Below are positions 1-13,049 of a stretch of 64,000 nucleotides of DNA, in pieces. The notes below the pieces were generated by a model. It made no database searches and was not told the DNA's origin. It was given only the letters and a program-made list of their open reading frames with translations. How positions within the stretch are numbered: position 1 is the stretch's first letter; each line of letters begins with the position of its first letter. The position numbers and the translations under genes are program-made. The stretch comes from Beaufortia kweichowensis (Eukaryota > Chordata > Actinopteri > Cypriniformes > Gastromyzontidae): positions 3,667,001-3,731,000 of the forward strand of contig CM032815.1 in NCBI GenBank assembly GCA_019155185.1, given 5' to 3'.

Positions 1-3000
1 AGATTATCAGCCCAACATGTTAATGTTCAACCCACTGTTACTGATCTTGATGTAAGGGAGACGGTTGTTCTTTCGTGTTACATAACACATATCTAAATAT
101 TTATAAGATTTTCACACACATGTATGCTCAAAGAACCATTATTATTTTATAGAAATACATTGTGTGTGAACTTGTTTGTCTTATCATTTGAGAGCTTATG
201 AACACAAGCCGTGTTTCATCATGCAATCCAATAATATTGTTGATGAAAATATTTTGGATGCTATCTCCCACGTGTATCGTTCTGTGGCGGTAGAAGATAT
301 TAAGTTTCTTTGGTAATCTCATGTAATCTAATGAACCATGTTCAGATCATATTCACCCTGAACCCATTATATTTGGCTAAAGGAACATGAAGCCTATTTT
401 TTGGACCATTAAGATTGTAAAACTATTTTGCTTTGGTTAAGCACCCCGTCATACAAATCTCATTAATGTGATGCATAGAAATTATGAGTTGATGTTTATG
501 TACGTGATTTATGGTTATATTTGTTGTACTATCTATATTATGCTGATTCAAATATAGAAACAATTTTATCACATTAAAAACATTTAAAAATTATCGCAAA
601 ATATGTGTATAATTGTCTTAATGCAACAGATTTCTTATTTATTACTATTGATTTTGAAGAGAAATTTGATCTGCCCATGTTTTCATACAACCATATTCTC
701 ACCTTGTATTCACTATGTTTGTGGCTTTATTACCTATCAAACTAGAAAAGTAAACCATGTTGTAACAAGTAAATCCCCATGTGAATTACAGTCTCTCAGC
801 TAACTTCACACTAACTGCAGTTATTTTTTCCATTCTGTAGATTTTAGCCATTGATAAATGTTACACAGTTTCTTAACCTTCTGCTGGAAGCAGCACGTAG
901 ACAACAGACCTTCCCTTCTGTCTGCAAGGGCACGGCACTGGTGGCAGCCAAGCCTAATGAAACAGATTTAGAGTCACTGGCGTTTATATTAACTCTGCAC
1001 GGACCAGGGAAATATGCGGAAAACAAAATAAATCACGCCGTGGCGAGGCAGCTTTAAAGTGCCGTTAATCCGACCGAGGGCGTTCTGGACGTCCAAACCT
1101 CACAGACGCACGATGAAATTAGAAGCGGGGAGACGCATAAAGCACTATTGCTTTGGACAGATCAATGGCAGTTAATTAGAAAGAGAGTGATGCTTAAAAA
1201 TGATTCCGATCGTGTTTATCAGTAGTGGATAAAGCAGATTTTCTTTCTCCTTTTAACGGTAACAATGCTGAGTAAAGACTAGGCCATCGATTTTCAACTG
1301 CAGACTTCAGTCCTTTATTCTGACCGCTGGCAATGTTGATTACTAATGAGGTGCCACAGGTCACATCATTTGATGAGTTTGAGCTAAATCTTTGTCTACC
1401 TTGAACCTTAATTTGATTGATTGGGTGAATTAATTTACTTACTCAAGGTCTTAATGAGACTTCTTTCTGAGTCTTAAACATCTTTGATTGGTGTTGGTTT
1501 GTGGAATAGCAATTCGAAAGAGGAGGTAGTTGGTTTGAGGAGGTTTTTTTATACTTAAAAAATGCATAAAAAGTTATATTTTTAGGCTATTTATACCTTT
1601 ATTTTAATAGGTCAGTATATTAAGCACAGGGCAAGAAATATTCTGGGTATGTTTGTGTGAATTTACCTCCGTTTGTATTACGGGTGTGAATTTTTGGGTT
1701 GAAAGCAAATAATTTCATTTCACGAGTCATTGCTTTTCAATTTCGGACCAGAAGAATTGTGTAAATTCAGAATGATTTGGTTTGATGTCACTGTTACGCA
1801 GTTTTATAGCAGCTTTGAAGAAAATCATACTGCAGAGTCATAAATGTCTAAGATTCTCTATGGAGCAGTTTCAGTGGAAAAACATAAATCCACACATATA
1901 AATCTTGCAATGCATAAACTTTAGATCTAGTGAAAATATTGGGAAAGATGATGGTGAAATAGGATGCAGCTTGCCACATCACAGCTTGAGCAAGCAACTG
2001 CCACAGTTGCACCTTCAGCCGTTTTAACTTAATACCATCAAACCTGTTATGTTTACTGAGAATTGTTGTTGCAAGGTACTTTGACTCAGGATCTGAAGTA
2101 TCTGCAAATACAGACTTGCCAAGTTTACAATTTCCATCCACTTTATATTATGTGCTACAGTAATTTGTACATCCTGCAACCGTCTCATATTCTGCAGTCT
2201 GCAGGCATGTGTCACAGGGTGAAAACGTATCTTTGCACCAGCAGTCTGTAAATGTAATTTAATTTGATTTGTTTGTTAAGTGATTTTATCACAGCTAACA
2301 CTAGAAACTATACTTTTAAAACTGGCTAATAGTTCATCTAGCTCAATCGTCTTTAAAAACATTGTTCTTGAGACACACTAAAGGTATTAGTTGAGTTTAT
2401 TTTCTGTGGGAATTGACAAGACAAAAAATAATCTGTTTACATCATAAAGATTCAGAGCAGTTGCAAGTTTTTATTAAATATTACAGTTTCAAACCCACTG
2501 GCAATCAGTGGGAAGAATCAAATCTTTAATCTCTCACTGTTACGTTGTAAAGAATGACATAGTTGGATGAGTTTAGACATTGAGTGGTAATTCATCACAG
2601 CATGACGCTGATGTAATAATTCAGCCATGCTTATTCATGGCCTTGATAATACTCATCAGTTATTGTACTCATAACTATAATGCATTTTGGAGAGCACAGT
2701 TAGGATAAATAATTTGTTGCTGGCCACCTCGTAATGATGAAACAACGTCACAAAAAAGAAATAAATCTGATCCAGACTCCCTTGAGACGGTAAGAAACAA
2801 TGGTTCACTTAATAACACATTTTTAAATACTTTGCTTTATAATGGATTTGAAGCTCTTCTCCCATGGCTAATGCTTTTGGGTGCTGAACAATATGGTGAT
2901 TTTAACCTGATAAATATAGAGGTGAATGCTATTTTGACTTAATACATTTCACTCTCTGAATCCCATTACAGAGAACAGGCCTGCATGCCTTGATGAATGA

Positions 3001-3345
3001 TTCCTCCCTAATTATACATGCAGTATTGGAATGCATTTTATGATCTCATCTCCTGGGATATTTAGCAACTTTTATTGCCAGGAGCCTGAAATTGAGTCTC
3101 TTCTTGTACTGTATAGACTTCTTCTGCCTGGTAATAAGGCTTAATGGTCGAAAGTGGAGCTGAAACGGCACCCAAAGATTAGTGTAGACGGAGCTGTTTT
3201 GGGCAGGGTTGAAATGCGGCAGATTTAATGTTGCATCTCTCCGATAGTGAAAATTATTTAACTTTTATAGCATGAAACATTGAGGTTATACTGTAATCAT
3301 GTTAATGTCCGTTTCATACTGCAGTACCAAAGCACTTAGCACACT
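1..3345. other. Non-coding stretch; possible regulatory block near 0.85-1.16 kb
   Basis: Mostly AT-rich with no repeat I recognise. The part at 850-1160 is richer in G+C, without repeats, and opens both strands for about 60 codons by chance (it reads CACGCCGTGGCGAGGCAG, then CCGACCGAGGGCG). A second dense block is 2955-3130. Both could be conserved enhancers. At the very left edge a 30-codon frame runs to a stop at 91-93 (see findings). Confidence 0.4.
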
Positions 3346-3492
3346 AACTCCATCATTGCTCTATACATCCTGTCTTATCTAGGGTAGCAGAAGCTCTGGA
3401 GCCTATCCCATCACATCTTCAGCCATAATCATGGAGAATCCCTGGATAGGTGGCCAGTGCATCACATGGTAACACACACAGACGTGCTAGAC
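3346..3492 (+). repeat. Teleost non-LTR-type repeat tail (relic)
   Basis: The phrases CTGGAGCCTATCCCA, TGGATAGGTGGCCAGTGCATCAC and the final AACACACACAGACGTG match, with decay, a widespread fish repeat (GGAGCCTATCCC..GGACAGGtCGCCAGTCCATCgCA..ACACACACAGAC) remembered from non-LTR retrotransposon-associated 3' sequences. A GATG/GATA tract follows about 150 bases later, as is common for such tails. Family name not certain. Confidence 0.6.
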
Positions 3493-3639
3493 CAGTTCTA
3501 AAAATAAATAAACAGGCAAACTGGTGAGAAATAGTAACATGTTGCTCTGTAGAGAGACTTCTGTAAGAATGTGACAGTAATGGGATGAACAAGTCAGTGC
3601 TGACAAGCTGTTAACAGACAAGAAGAAGAAAACATATTG

Positions 3640-4113
3640 ATAAATGATAATTGGATAGATGGAAATAGATAGATTGATGGAAAGATAGATAGATGGATGG
3701 ATGGAAATGTGGATGAAAAGATGGATGGAGTGATGGAATAATAGATAAATGGATGGATGGACAAACAGATAGACAGACAGGCAGATGGAAAGACATAAAT
3801 AAGATAAATGGAAGTATGGAGAAATAAATAAAGGATTAATGGATGGATGGAAAAATAGATATAGGATGGATGGCAAGATAGATAAATAGATGGCTGGATA
3901 GATGGAAAGAGGGAAAGATAGATCACACATAGATGGGCAGACGGATAGACAGAGAGATGTATGGACAGATAGAGAGATGGACGTTAGGTGGAAAGATATA
4001 TATGGAAAGATAGATCAAAGATGGATGGGCAGACAGATGTATGGATGGATAGAGAGATGGACGGACGGACAGATACATAGATGAAGGAATGGAAAGACAA
4101 ATAGATGGATGGA
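3640..4113. repeat. GATA/GATG tetranucleotide microsatellite
   Basis: About 470 bases of imperfect GATA, GATG, GGAT and GACA units (for example GATAGATGGATGGATGG and AGACAGACAGGCAGATGG). The frames rich in Ser/Ile/Pro/Leu on the minus strand (147, 110 and 61 codons) and Asp/Arg/Trp on the plus strand are translations of this repeat, not genes. Confidence 0.97.
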
Positions 4114-6171
4114 ATTACAATGTTGCAAATGACCAAGTCTAATTATTCTCTTATAATGACAGCTATGTATTTCAGTATAGATATTTTTTACCTACACTAA
4201 AAAAGCAAAGAGACAAAGCAAGTAGATGCTGTTTTCTAACCCTGAAGGCTGCCATAGGCTTGAGCATCTGAAGTGTGGGTGGCCTTTATGTCAGGCCATG
4301 GCAGCAAAAACTACCTGTAAAGGAAAAGATCCTCACGCTGTACTCGGCACACAGTGACATCTGGAGTAGATATGACGCTGTGGTATGCTTTTCCAAATCA
4401 GGTGCCCATGATGCAGCCACGTTCAGAATTCTGCCACAACTCCAGCTGCTACAAGCAATCACACTCACATTCTGGGATAGCCACTTGCCAATTAAGTGGG
4501 ACTTCAAAAGCAATCAGAGACTTCAATCAAGCAATATTCACACTCTTTGCAGGCAGGTCTGAACACTGCGTTTAATACCGCTACACAGTGCTGTTTACCA
4601 TAAGCAAAAATGTGGTGAGATCAGGCAGTCGAGGGGCATAAATCTCTGGAGAGGATCTCATAGATTGAATGTGAATGGGCATTTAAACGCCCAGACGGCT
4701 GTCGGTGTAACCCCGCTCAGCCAATCCATTCTCTCCAACTGCTTTTAAACCGGTGCATAAATTGGAAATAACAGGCAGAAAGACGTGCAAGGCAAATCAT
4801 GCAGTTGCTATCAAACCAGACTGAAAGATGATGCTCGAGGTTTTAAGACTTTATTTCATAGGTAGAAAATCTGTTTTATTATCATTATCTTTCTTTTTGT
4901 TTTAGAAAAGAAAAGCATTGGTTTAAACTGAGAAAATTCAGGTTATGGTTGGTAATATATGCTAAAAGATGCAAGATACAAGGGATCATGCAAGAGGAAT
5001 GTTTTTAGTTGCAAAAATAGCTTGTTATTGAAATGCGTGTTTGCTTTCAGACAGACGTGCCTGCGAACGCGAAGGACGACTTTGTTTTGTTGTTTTTGTG
5101 TGTAGTGTTCACCACTTCTTCTAAAGTGAAGTACAAATAGATAATTGTAAAAATCTTAATTTTGGTCTAAATCTCAGACAAAACTTCTGTATATAGCTTA
5201 TAAACCAAAAAATAACATTCTTGTTTATCTGTTCATTGCTGCTTGTTTGCTCACTTAACATTACCAACATAATTGTCTTGTTTAGGGATGAAATGAAATC
5301 CTGCATCGCAGTTTCACAAACACTAATTGAAAGAAAAGAAATGCAAGATTATTAATAGAGTAAAAGAGGCAGATAGAACATTTCCATACTTGTTTTAAAA
5401 GGGAGGCCATTATACAGCACTATAAAGGTACTATATATTGTTCTTAAATTTAAAATGTAATTATGATTTTAGAGCTGAAACATTCACATTAAAAAAAACA
5501 TCCACATTAAAGCCTACTGTAGATGAGAAATGCAAATAGCGCTGTACACTGTTTGATAATTCATGATTTGTGTGGCCATAACAATTTAGTCTTAATGGAT
5601 CATTTATGCACTATAGTCTTAATGCACATAATGGTAATGCTACCTGCTGTAACCATGGCGATATTGAAGTTACTTTGTAGCCTGTGCTGTAATGAGTGAT
5701 ACATTAATTTATCAAATGTTGCCGTGTTTAATGACAAGCATTATAATTCCTTACATATTCCTTTGGGGTAACTGTTGGCACAGTTACCTTGTGCAGCAAA
5801 GTAGATGTCGAAGTTAATTTTAGGATGATGATGTTTTGATGTTTTAAATAAAATAATTATGTATTATATATTTTTTGCATTTTTTGTATTATGCAATGTC
5901 AGAGACAGAAGTTTTGTCATACGTACCCTTGAAAAACGTTCACCTTATCTGCAGTGGCATCACAATAGTCTGTTGTTTGTATTCAACCTTGTAATTACTC
6001 ACAGCTCTTTGTATGCAAATAAAGGTTAAACAGGTGTTTTTACTTGTTGTTATGGGCTGATGGGAAATGAGAACCTTTAGATTTATCCCTGCAGATGTGA
6101 ACCATCAGGCGAGTGAAATGCTCATGTTAAAAATTCTGAATCTGCCATATGGCCAAGATTTTCTCCTCCAC
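4114..6171. other. Non-coding stretch; TAAT-rich block near 5.56-5.77 kb
   Basis: No gene or clear repeat. 4270-4800 is of ordinary complexity and opens frames of 75-95 codons on both strands at once, which argues against coding. 5560-5770 is dense in TAAT/ATTA cores around CATGGCGATATTGAAGTTAC, the look of a homeodomain-bound enhancer, but conservation cannot be tested here. Confidence 0.35.
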
Positions 6172-6197
6172 CTCTCTCTCTCTCTCTCTCTCTCTCT
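6172..6197. repeat. (CT)n microsatellite
   Basis: Thirteen uninterrupted CT units, followed by a short degenerate CT-rich tail. Confidence 0.95.
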
Positions 6198-8370
6198 AAC
6201 TCTCGTTTTTTGTCTCTCGCCATGATTTGAATATATTACTGTCATTTAACTTCCTATTCTACCCCAGACATCAAGAATTCTTTCGTTTGCTGAAATTAAT
6301 TACTGGAAAATTAAAGCCTCATTTTTCAAGGCTGGTGGAGCAACTGTGACTCTTCATGATGTATGAGGTAATATGGAAATGTAGAAGATTTTACTCCGTC
6401 TGCCCTTTCTTTCTTAGTTTTAGACTGTTGTTTACGATGCGCTCAAATGAACGTGAAGTCTTTGTTAAGAAACTTCCCAGATGTCATATTGCAGTTGGCA
6501 ACAAAATGGCTTCTCATTGATTTTTCATTGACAGGCAAGCGCGTGCAGTTCCCTAAAGCCAACAGGCAATAACAAGTGAATATGAACTCGTTCAGGCTTT
6601 TGTTAATCCAATCTGCTCTTCTCAATATAGTTAGATTAAAGTTTTCAGAACATTAACCTCAACCTAATGACAATGCTTTTTTACTTAGTTCGCTGCAGGT
6701 CTGTTTCACCTACTACACCTATAAAACTACAAGAGACAAAGTAAAATGTGTCGTCAGGTTGACAGGACTGAATAGAAAAAAATGTTGTGTTACTCGTCAG
6801 CAGTTTTTCCACAAACCTTTTATGTTTCTGTGGCACAGTTTTGTTCCTATAGGTATTCCCGTAAGACTTTTTAGACTTTATTTTATACAGTAGTGTACGC
6901 ACTACATCACTAAAGCCAAGCACATGCTAAAAGACTAAAGCCTGTAGCCTTTTGATGTTTTATCTCTGACAAAAAAACCCAGATCGCCAACTCTCAGCAC
7001 GTGCCCGTCACAAATGCTCTTCTGCTGTGCAGGTATGTGAGACACGCTGCGAATGGTGAGAGGCACTACAACAAATTACTTGCTGGTTTGAAAACAGGCC
7101 AGGCTCTTGCATGTGTGCGCACTAGCTGGAAAGCAGTACTGAGAAACACCAATGAAATGATGAGAGAGAGAATGAAAGCAGAAGGCAAAAAACATCAAAC
7201 TGCTGCCCACGTCTTCTTAACCTTTGTCTCATGCTAATCTTTTGGCAGTTTTCCTGTTCTGTGCACATCATTACCGAAACCAACAATGACTTCTTAGTCC
7301 ACATTGTTTGTTGACATACTTTGGAAAAAGTACACGATTAGATGTGTTAAGTGTGCATCAACAAGGCTTTAAATATATCTGGAAAAACGTCCGTCTTGTA
7401 GTGTGTTTGGCTTAAAACGACTGTTTTGACTGCGTAAGTTTCGTGTGAAAAATACATCAACAGTCCAAAAGTCCAAAGAAAAACAACAAAGGATGTTTTT
7501 TAAGGAACATGTCTTAGGTCAGATCATGTAAACTTGAAAGTATTAAAAGTATAAAGCACAGGCTGCATTCATACATTGATATCACTTCACCATACAGCAC
7601 AACTGCAGTATATGTCATACTTTGCTTGAAGATATCCATTGATCTGTTGTCTTGCTTTGAACTTGCCTATATGTGTACAGCAGAGAACAAAGAGCTGATA
7701 TTAAAGCGTTCTCCATCCTGATTCCACTTCTACAGAGAAGTGTTGTGGAGTATTTTCTCAGGAGAGTCATAGCACAGGAATAAAGGAAATGTCATGCAAG
7801 CTTTCTCCCAAATGTCACTTCATAAATCTGTTTTGGCTTATTTTCTCTGCATATGCTTAGTGTTTGTTTTCCAAAAAATGCTAGGTATGCGGGAAAACAG
7901 GCAAGACTAGACTATTTTAGATTTACTTATTAAAAATACCATTGCATTTCCAACCAATTAAAATAAATCTACATAAATATGTTGTGATTGTGACCAAAAT
8001 CTACAGCATTTAGTATAAATCGGAAAAACTAGGTTATGTAGTGCGAATGACAATACTGACAATATATGAATTAAATCTGCAGTCTGTTACTTTTATTGGT
8101 GTAAAATAAACAAAAATCTGAAATTATTGAGCATAAGAGGACATTCAAATCGTTCTCCTTATTTTACACCGATTTATGACAGTGAACTTAAAAGTAATGA
8201 TTTGTATTGTAACGGAGATAGCTAATATAAATTAAATACATTAAATAAGATGATTAAAATGACTTATAGGAATCAATGGGATATAATACACGTTCATCCT
8301 AACGTGGTCAAACATTTTTGTCTCTAGATGACAACTGACAGGTGAAGAAAGCAACAAGAACTATTTAACC
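6198..8370. other. Non-coding stretch, nothing specific seen
   Basis: AT-rich sequence without recognisable exons. Frames of 60-80 codons (for example 6681-6923 on the minus strand and 7001-7237 on the plus strand) lack any domain signature, splice context or codon bias I can point to. Confidence 0.35.
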
Positions 8371-8530
8371 TTTTAACTTTTTATCTTGTGATATTCACAG
8401 ATGCATCATTAGATTTAGTCCTGACTTGTTTTTCACATAGTCGTCTTTTATTTTTTTAAATAGGTTATTGTTAATTGAATTGTTGAATGATGCCATGGAT
8501 AATAAATATGATCAAGATTGTAGTTTTTAG
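8371..8530 (+). repeat. Dispersed repeat family B, copy 1
   Basis: GATGCATCATTAGATTTAG, CTGACTTGTTTTT and AATAGGTTATTGTTAATTG align in order with the sequence at 9212-9375. Identity is moderate, so the copies are old. No coding potential. Confidence 0.6.
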
Positions 8531-9211
8531 ATTACAATTGACAGCTGGAGATAGCAGCACAAGCTGCAGTGAAAGAGCAGGAGATGATGGAAGAGAGAAT
8601 GTTATGCGGGTGTCCTCTGAACCTGAAAGCGTTCATGGGTTACTATTGTTTTAAAGGCACCTCACGGTTGGATGAAGGATGAATTGACAGTATCTGTGTT
8701 TGTTCTCTGTCACTGCCTTTTACTCTAGTATTCTTTCTGACTCGTTCTGTCCTTCTCACTCTCTGGCCCATCCGCCATCTCTCAGGGGATAGAATCATCC
8801 ATTTGCTTACCGACGCTTTTTTCAAGGACAGCCGGGCCTTGGGCTCTCAACGTCTCGCCAGGGAAAAACCCACACAGTCCATGTCATCAAACTTTAAACA
8901 CCAGACCTTTCGATCTGCTTTGTGTTTTTGCAGTCACTTTTTTCTCTCCCATTCGATTTATGTGACAGCTCTGAGCTGATATTAACAATTCACTTCCTTA
9001 AAGCTGGATTCGGCTTTTATGTCGGCTATCGCGTAAATGGAGCGCTTCAGTGGGGACACAGTAATTTTACAGTGTGCACAATGTCTGATTGGGGTCTGAT
9101 TAGCATTTCACATGCGTTAAAACCTCAAACAGCTGGATAATTTAACAGAGGATTTCTAATCTGCTGGAGTTTTATGTGTTTCTTAGCAGGAATGAGGTTA
9201 AGGAGATTTTT
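8531..9211. other. Non-coding spacer between two repeat copies; candidate regulatory block 8.9-9.14 kb
   Basis: 8900-9140 is free of repeats and contains GACAGCTCTGAGCTGATATTA and TGTCGGCTATCGCGTAAATG. The high complexity in an otherwise AT-rich setting would suit a conserved element. The 72-codon plus-strand frame over it has no recognised domain. Confidence 0.3.
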
Positions 9212-9510
9212 TTTTTACTGTTATCTAATGATATTTGCAGCTGCATCATCAGATTTAGTGCTGACTCGTTTTTAACATATTCTTCTTATTATTTTTATTT
9301 ATTTTTTGAGGTAGGGTTAATTGTATTGGCCAAAATTAAATGCCAAAATTAATAAATATTAATCTGGTAATTGTCACTGCAAAATTTTAAATATTTTGAA
9401 AACTATTTTTTATTTTAGGTACTTTTATAAAAAACATTAATATTAAAAATAAAATAGTTCGTTTATTGTTATTAAAATTAGTGAAATATTTATTATTGAG
9501 TCTTAGACCT
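9212..9510 (+). repeat. Dispersed repeat family B, copy 2
   Basis: Its left part repeats copy 1 (GCTGCATCATCAGATTTAG, CTGACTCGTTTTTAA). Its right part (TTTATTTTAGGTACTTTTATAAA, then GTTTATTGTTATTA) matches the copy at 31.6 kb, which ties the two halves into one repeat unit. Confidence 0.6.
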
Positions 9511-12500
9511 TTCAAGGTGTCTGACTGATCGTTCAAGCTTCAAAAAGTGCCTGTCACTGAGCATAAGGTTTTGTGTCTTCTGGTTCCAGTGTTTATAGAT
9601 CTACCTGTCCTCTCACTTAAATATATATACGGCAGCAATGTTCTCTCTCTCATGCTCAATGAATGAAGCAGAGATGAAACCACAAGCAAGAGAATAAATA
9701 AATGGATTTTCCATCGCTCTCCCAGGGAGTAGTATAGCTCGCTGCTCCATGACATCGACACGCCGCTGAGCACAAAGTACCTTGCAGCTCTGAGCTCAAT
9801 CCTCTTCCATGTGCACGCTGTGAGCGGGCCGTCGTGAGACCAGACGGGAAAGATGGCTGTATTCTCAAACCTTTTGAGACAGATGAGCTTATGGTCTGGT
9901 CTCAATAATTCACTTTTAAACTTTTTTTTAGTTTCGCTTTCCTAACTTCTACACTCATTTTGTGTAAACTTCACACCAAATTGTGGTAAACAGAATTAAG
10001 GAACTTAATTCAAGAGATTCCCCCTTAACTGGCCAAACAGAAATCCAATCATCTTCTGCTTTTGTGAGTTAAGCACTATTGATGGCAACCAAGATGCTGA
10101 ATTCACCCTCGGATGCCATTTTTAAAATGTTGTTTTATAGTGACATCTGCTGTTCAATAGTGGTAAATGCATGCGCTGCATGAACCTGCCATTTGCCCAG
10201 GGTCTACGCATATAAAAAATGTGTTGTATTTATTTGTATTAACTTTTTATATAAACCTGTGTCATCCATTTTAGCACTACAGTATGACATACTGCATCAG
10301 GAAACCCAAGTGCTTTAAAGATGCATTGTTTCCCTTTCTGTGTATATTTACAGTTTCTTATTATTTTCACATAATAATACATTGTAGATATTGTAGGCCT
10401 ATACATAAGGTGAATTATGTACTACAGTGAATTTATTTGTCATGAAACTGCCCAAGGAAATAAGCACATTTTCTTGAGTCATCCCTTGAGAGAGTATTGG
10501 CTCACTCATATTTGGCACCAATCGGCCCCATCCATTATGGCTCCTCGCCCTGTGTATTGAAAAAGCACAACACGCTAGCCAATATTTTAGCTATTAGCAT
10601 AGATATAGCCTTCAGGGACACCGAGCAGATAAGATGCTGTGTTGCAATTTATTTGAAGCCTATAAAACGCTGCTCCCGGAGTCTGAATGAGATTGAATTT
10701 AAAAACTATGACTATGGTTAAGCTATAGTGTGAAGTTTTGTTTCTTTGCATAAACTTAGTACAAGTGGGACTGGTACAAGTTTAATTAAAAACATACTTC
10801 CTGTATTTCTTGGATGAAATGTACTTTATTTTCTCCTTTTACAGTCAGAAACATGTAAAAAATATATTATAATGATCGCAGTAGCACGTTCACATTCATC
10901 TTGCAGTTTCACCATATGAATGTGAATATACAGTATATGTGCATGAATATATAAATGTGAATATTTCATTCAACAGTATGTTTATATAACAATATAACCA
11001 GTCATTTTTAATATAGTAGTTAATAGTTTCAATATAAAGTTAATTATATTATACTATATTATATTATAGTTTAGTTTATAGTTATAACTAACTAAACTGT
11101 AAAATATGTATAAAATCTTTTTATTAAAAAAGGCCTATTGGTTGCATGTGAGGTACTGTAAATGGTGTTTCAAACCATCAAATGATTTAAAAAGTTATAT
11201 TAGGAAAAAAGTACCTTGTGACATAAATAAGACCGTGACTTCAGCATTCTTCAGATCTTCTTTTTAGGATTTTTAGAATAAAATTAAGATTATATACGCA
11301 ACCTCTTTACTCATGTGTTCACGTGTTACTTATTGTAATAGTAAGCAAGTCTGCAACCTGTTATGCCTCCTCTTTAAAGTGACGACAACAAAGCCGCTTA
11401 GCAAGCCAAAAATATATACACAGTAATATGAACTGAATAATTGATTTGAATGGGTTTAAAAAGGTAAAATCCAAGTCCCTGGCATTCATTTACAATGTGT
11501 TGAGGCCTTTCAAATGATTTAGCAAACTAAATTTATCACAGGCAAGCTTATCATAATGGATTTTCTCTCAGCACAAGGTCAGAATAAATTTGGAGTATGC
11601 ATGTGAAACACAAAATGACTTCCTCTGGTTAATTTAATCTTGTTGGTGATGTCATTAGCAATACGCATCATGTATGAGCAATAAGCATACAGTACATTGG
11701 GAAATAAGCTGGGACGTGTTGTTTGTGAAGCTTGTTGCACGCTTTTCAGACTGTAATTTTGACTCATGCCCCTTTATAAAAACACTAAACATGTTTCTCG
11801 TTATTTTTTATGTAGAAAATAACCCAAAATACTTTCAGTAACCTCATATGATAAAAAAACCTTGCCGTACCAGCCAGTTAGTTCTTCAGCATCCTTATCA
11901 GTTTCCCTGCGAATGTTCTCAGTTTAAACCTTTGACATTTTGTGCAGCCAAAGCACACAACAATACTTGATTAGCATTATCAGTCCCAGCCCGAGCGGAA
12001 AGGAAACATGTACCATCTGATCCCGAAGCCCTCGGCTGTGCAGGGGTCATTTGTATTTGGTCAGTGTTGTGTTGCGACTCATTTTGATTTCTGCAAACCT
12101 CATTTCTATGTCTGTTGCTTGAAATTAAATAACATCCAGCACCTTTGCAAATGGGCTATTGTATCTAAGCAACAGAATTGGTATGCATTGTTCAGTGAAG
12201 GTTGAGGGTAAGGTTAATGGTGCGGTATAGACTTTCCCTGCGTGTCTGCTGTTATCAGCACCAGGCACTAAAAGTCAACGGGAACTTGGAGATTTAATAG
12301 GAATTCTTGCTGTTCTTCTGTCCCTTAATGACACATGCATCATTCTGTCACTGGATCAATGCAAATATGTATATGCCCTTTAGAGGTGAGACAGGAAGTC
12401 AGATAGAGATAGAGAAGGGAGAAAATGTAAGAAAGAGAGAGAGACAGTTTGGGGGAATGATGGAAGGAATTGGTTATGTGGTGAGATGTAGAACGCAGAG

Positions 12501-12948
12501 GTGGAGGAGAAAATGTCAGTATTGTTAAGATCCTGTAGAACAACATTAATTAAAGTCACAGTCACCAAAAAGTGCTGGAGACATAGTGCCCACAACCTCA
12601 TTACTATAGGGTTTTGCTTTTTATTGTTCTTTATGTTCTGGTCTTTTTCCAAATCTGATTGCTGTAAGTTGGAGATGTAAAGGAAGATATTTTAAAGAAC
12701 TTTCCTAAGCGATACCTAAAGAAACTGGTTGATAAAATGCCAAGAGAACATTCTAGGCAAAGGTTTGTCACCTTGAATATGCTTTTGGATGTTTTTAGTC
12801 ACAACATAATTCTCAAAGTTTCATTTGTGGTATGTTGTGGTGGTAAAATGTAGAAAAAATAGAGAATGAGTAAGTGAACCCAAACTATAGCCTGAACTAA
12901 TCTATATTCCATGTCTTTTAAAACCATAAGATGGTCACATGGGTTACC
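9511..12948. other. Non-coding stretch, locally very AT-rich
   Basis: 10860-11110 is almost pure A/T (TATATTATACTATATTATATTATAG). 9540-9905 has a 121-codon minus-strand frame with no recognised domain. 11880-12020 is a small complex block containing CCAGCCCGAGCGGAAAGG. I see no repeat family or exon. Confidence 0.35.
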
Positions 12949-13049
12949 TTAGAAGACAGAAAACTCACAGTAACAGCATATGGGTTTAAAATGACATGGG
13001 AGAGAGTAAATAATGACAGAATTCATTTTTGATGAACTGTTCCTTTAAA
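12949..13049 (+). repeat. Relic of cyprinid fold-back repeat (family A), copy 1
   Basis: The right-hand end is recognisable: GAGTAAATAATGACAGAATTCATTTTTGATGAACTGTTCCTTTAA, seen here in pieces, is the decayed terminal motif of a repeat very common in carp-like fishes. The left half is lost or too diverged. Confidence 0.6.

Noticed and set aside
3487..4084. Frames of 147, 110, 61 and 60 codons rich in Ser/Ile/Pro/Leu or Asp/Arg
   Set aside because: They are translations of the GATA/GATG microsatellite.
9540..9905. 121-codon minus-strand frame
   Set aside because: No motif; an overlapping frame of 70 codons is open in a second minus-strand phase, which suggests composition effects.
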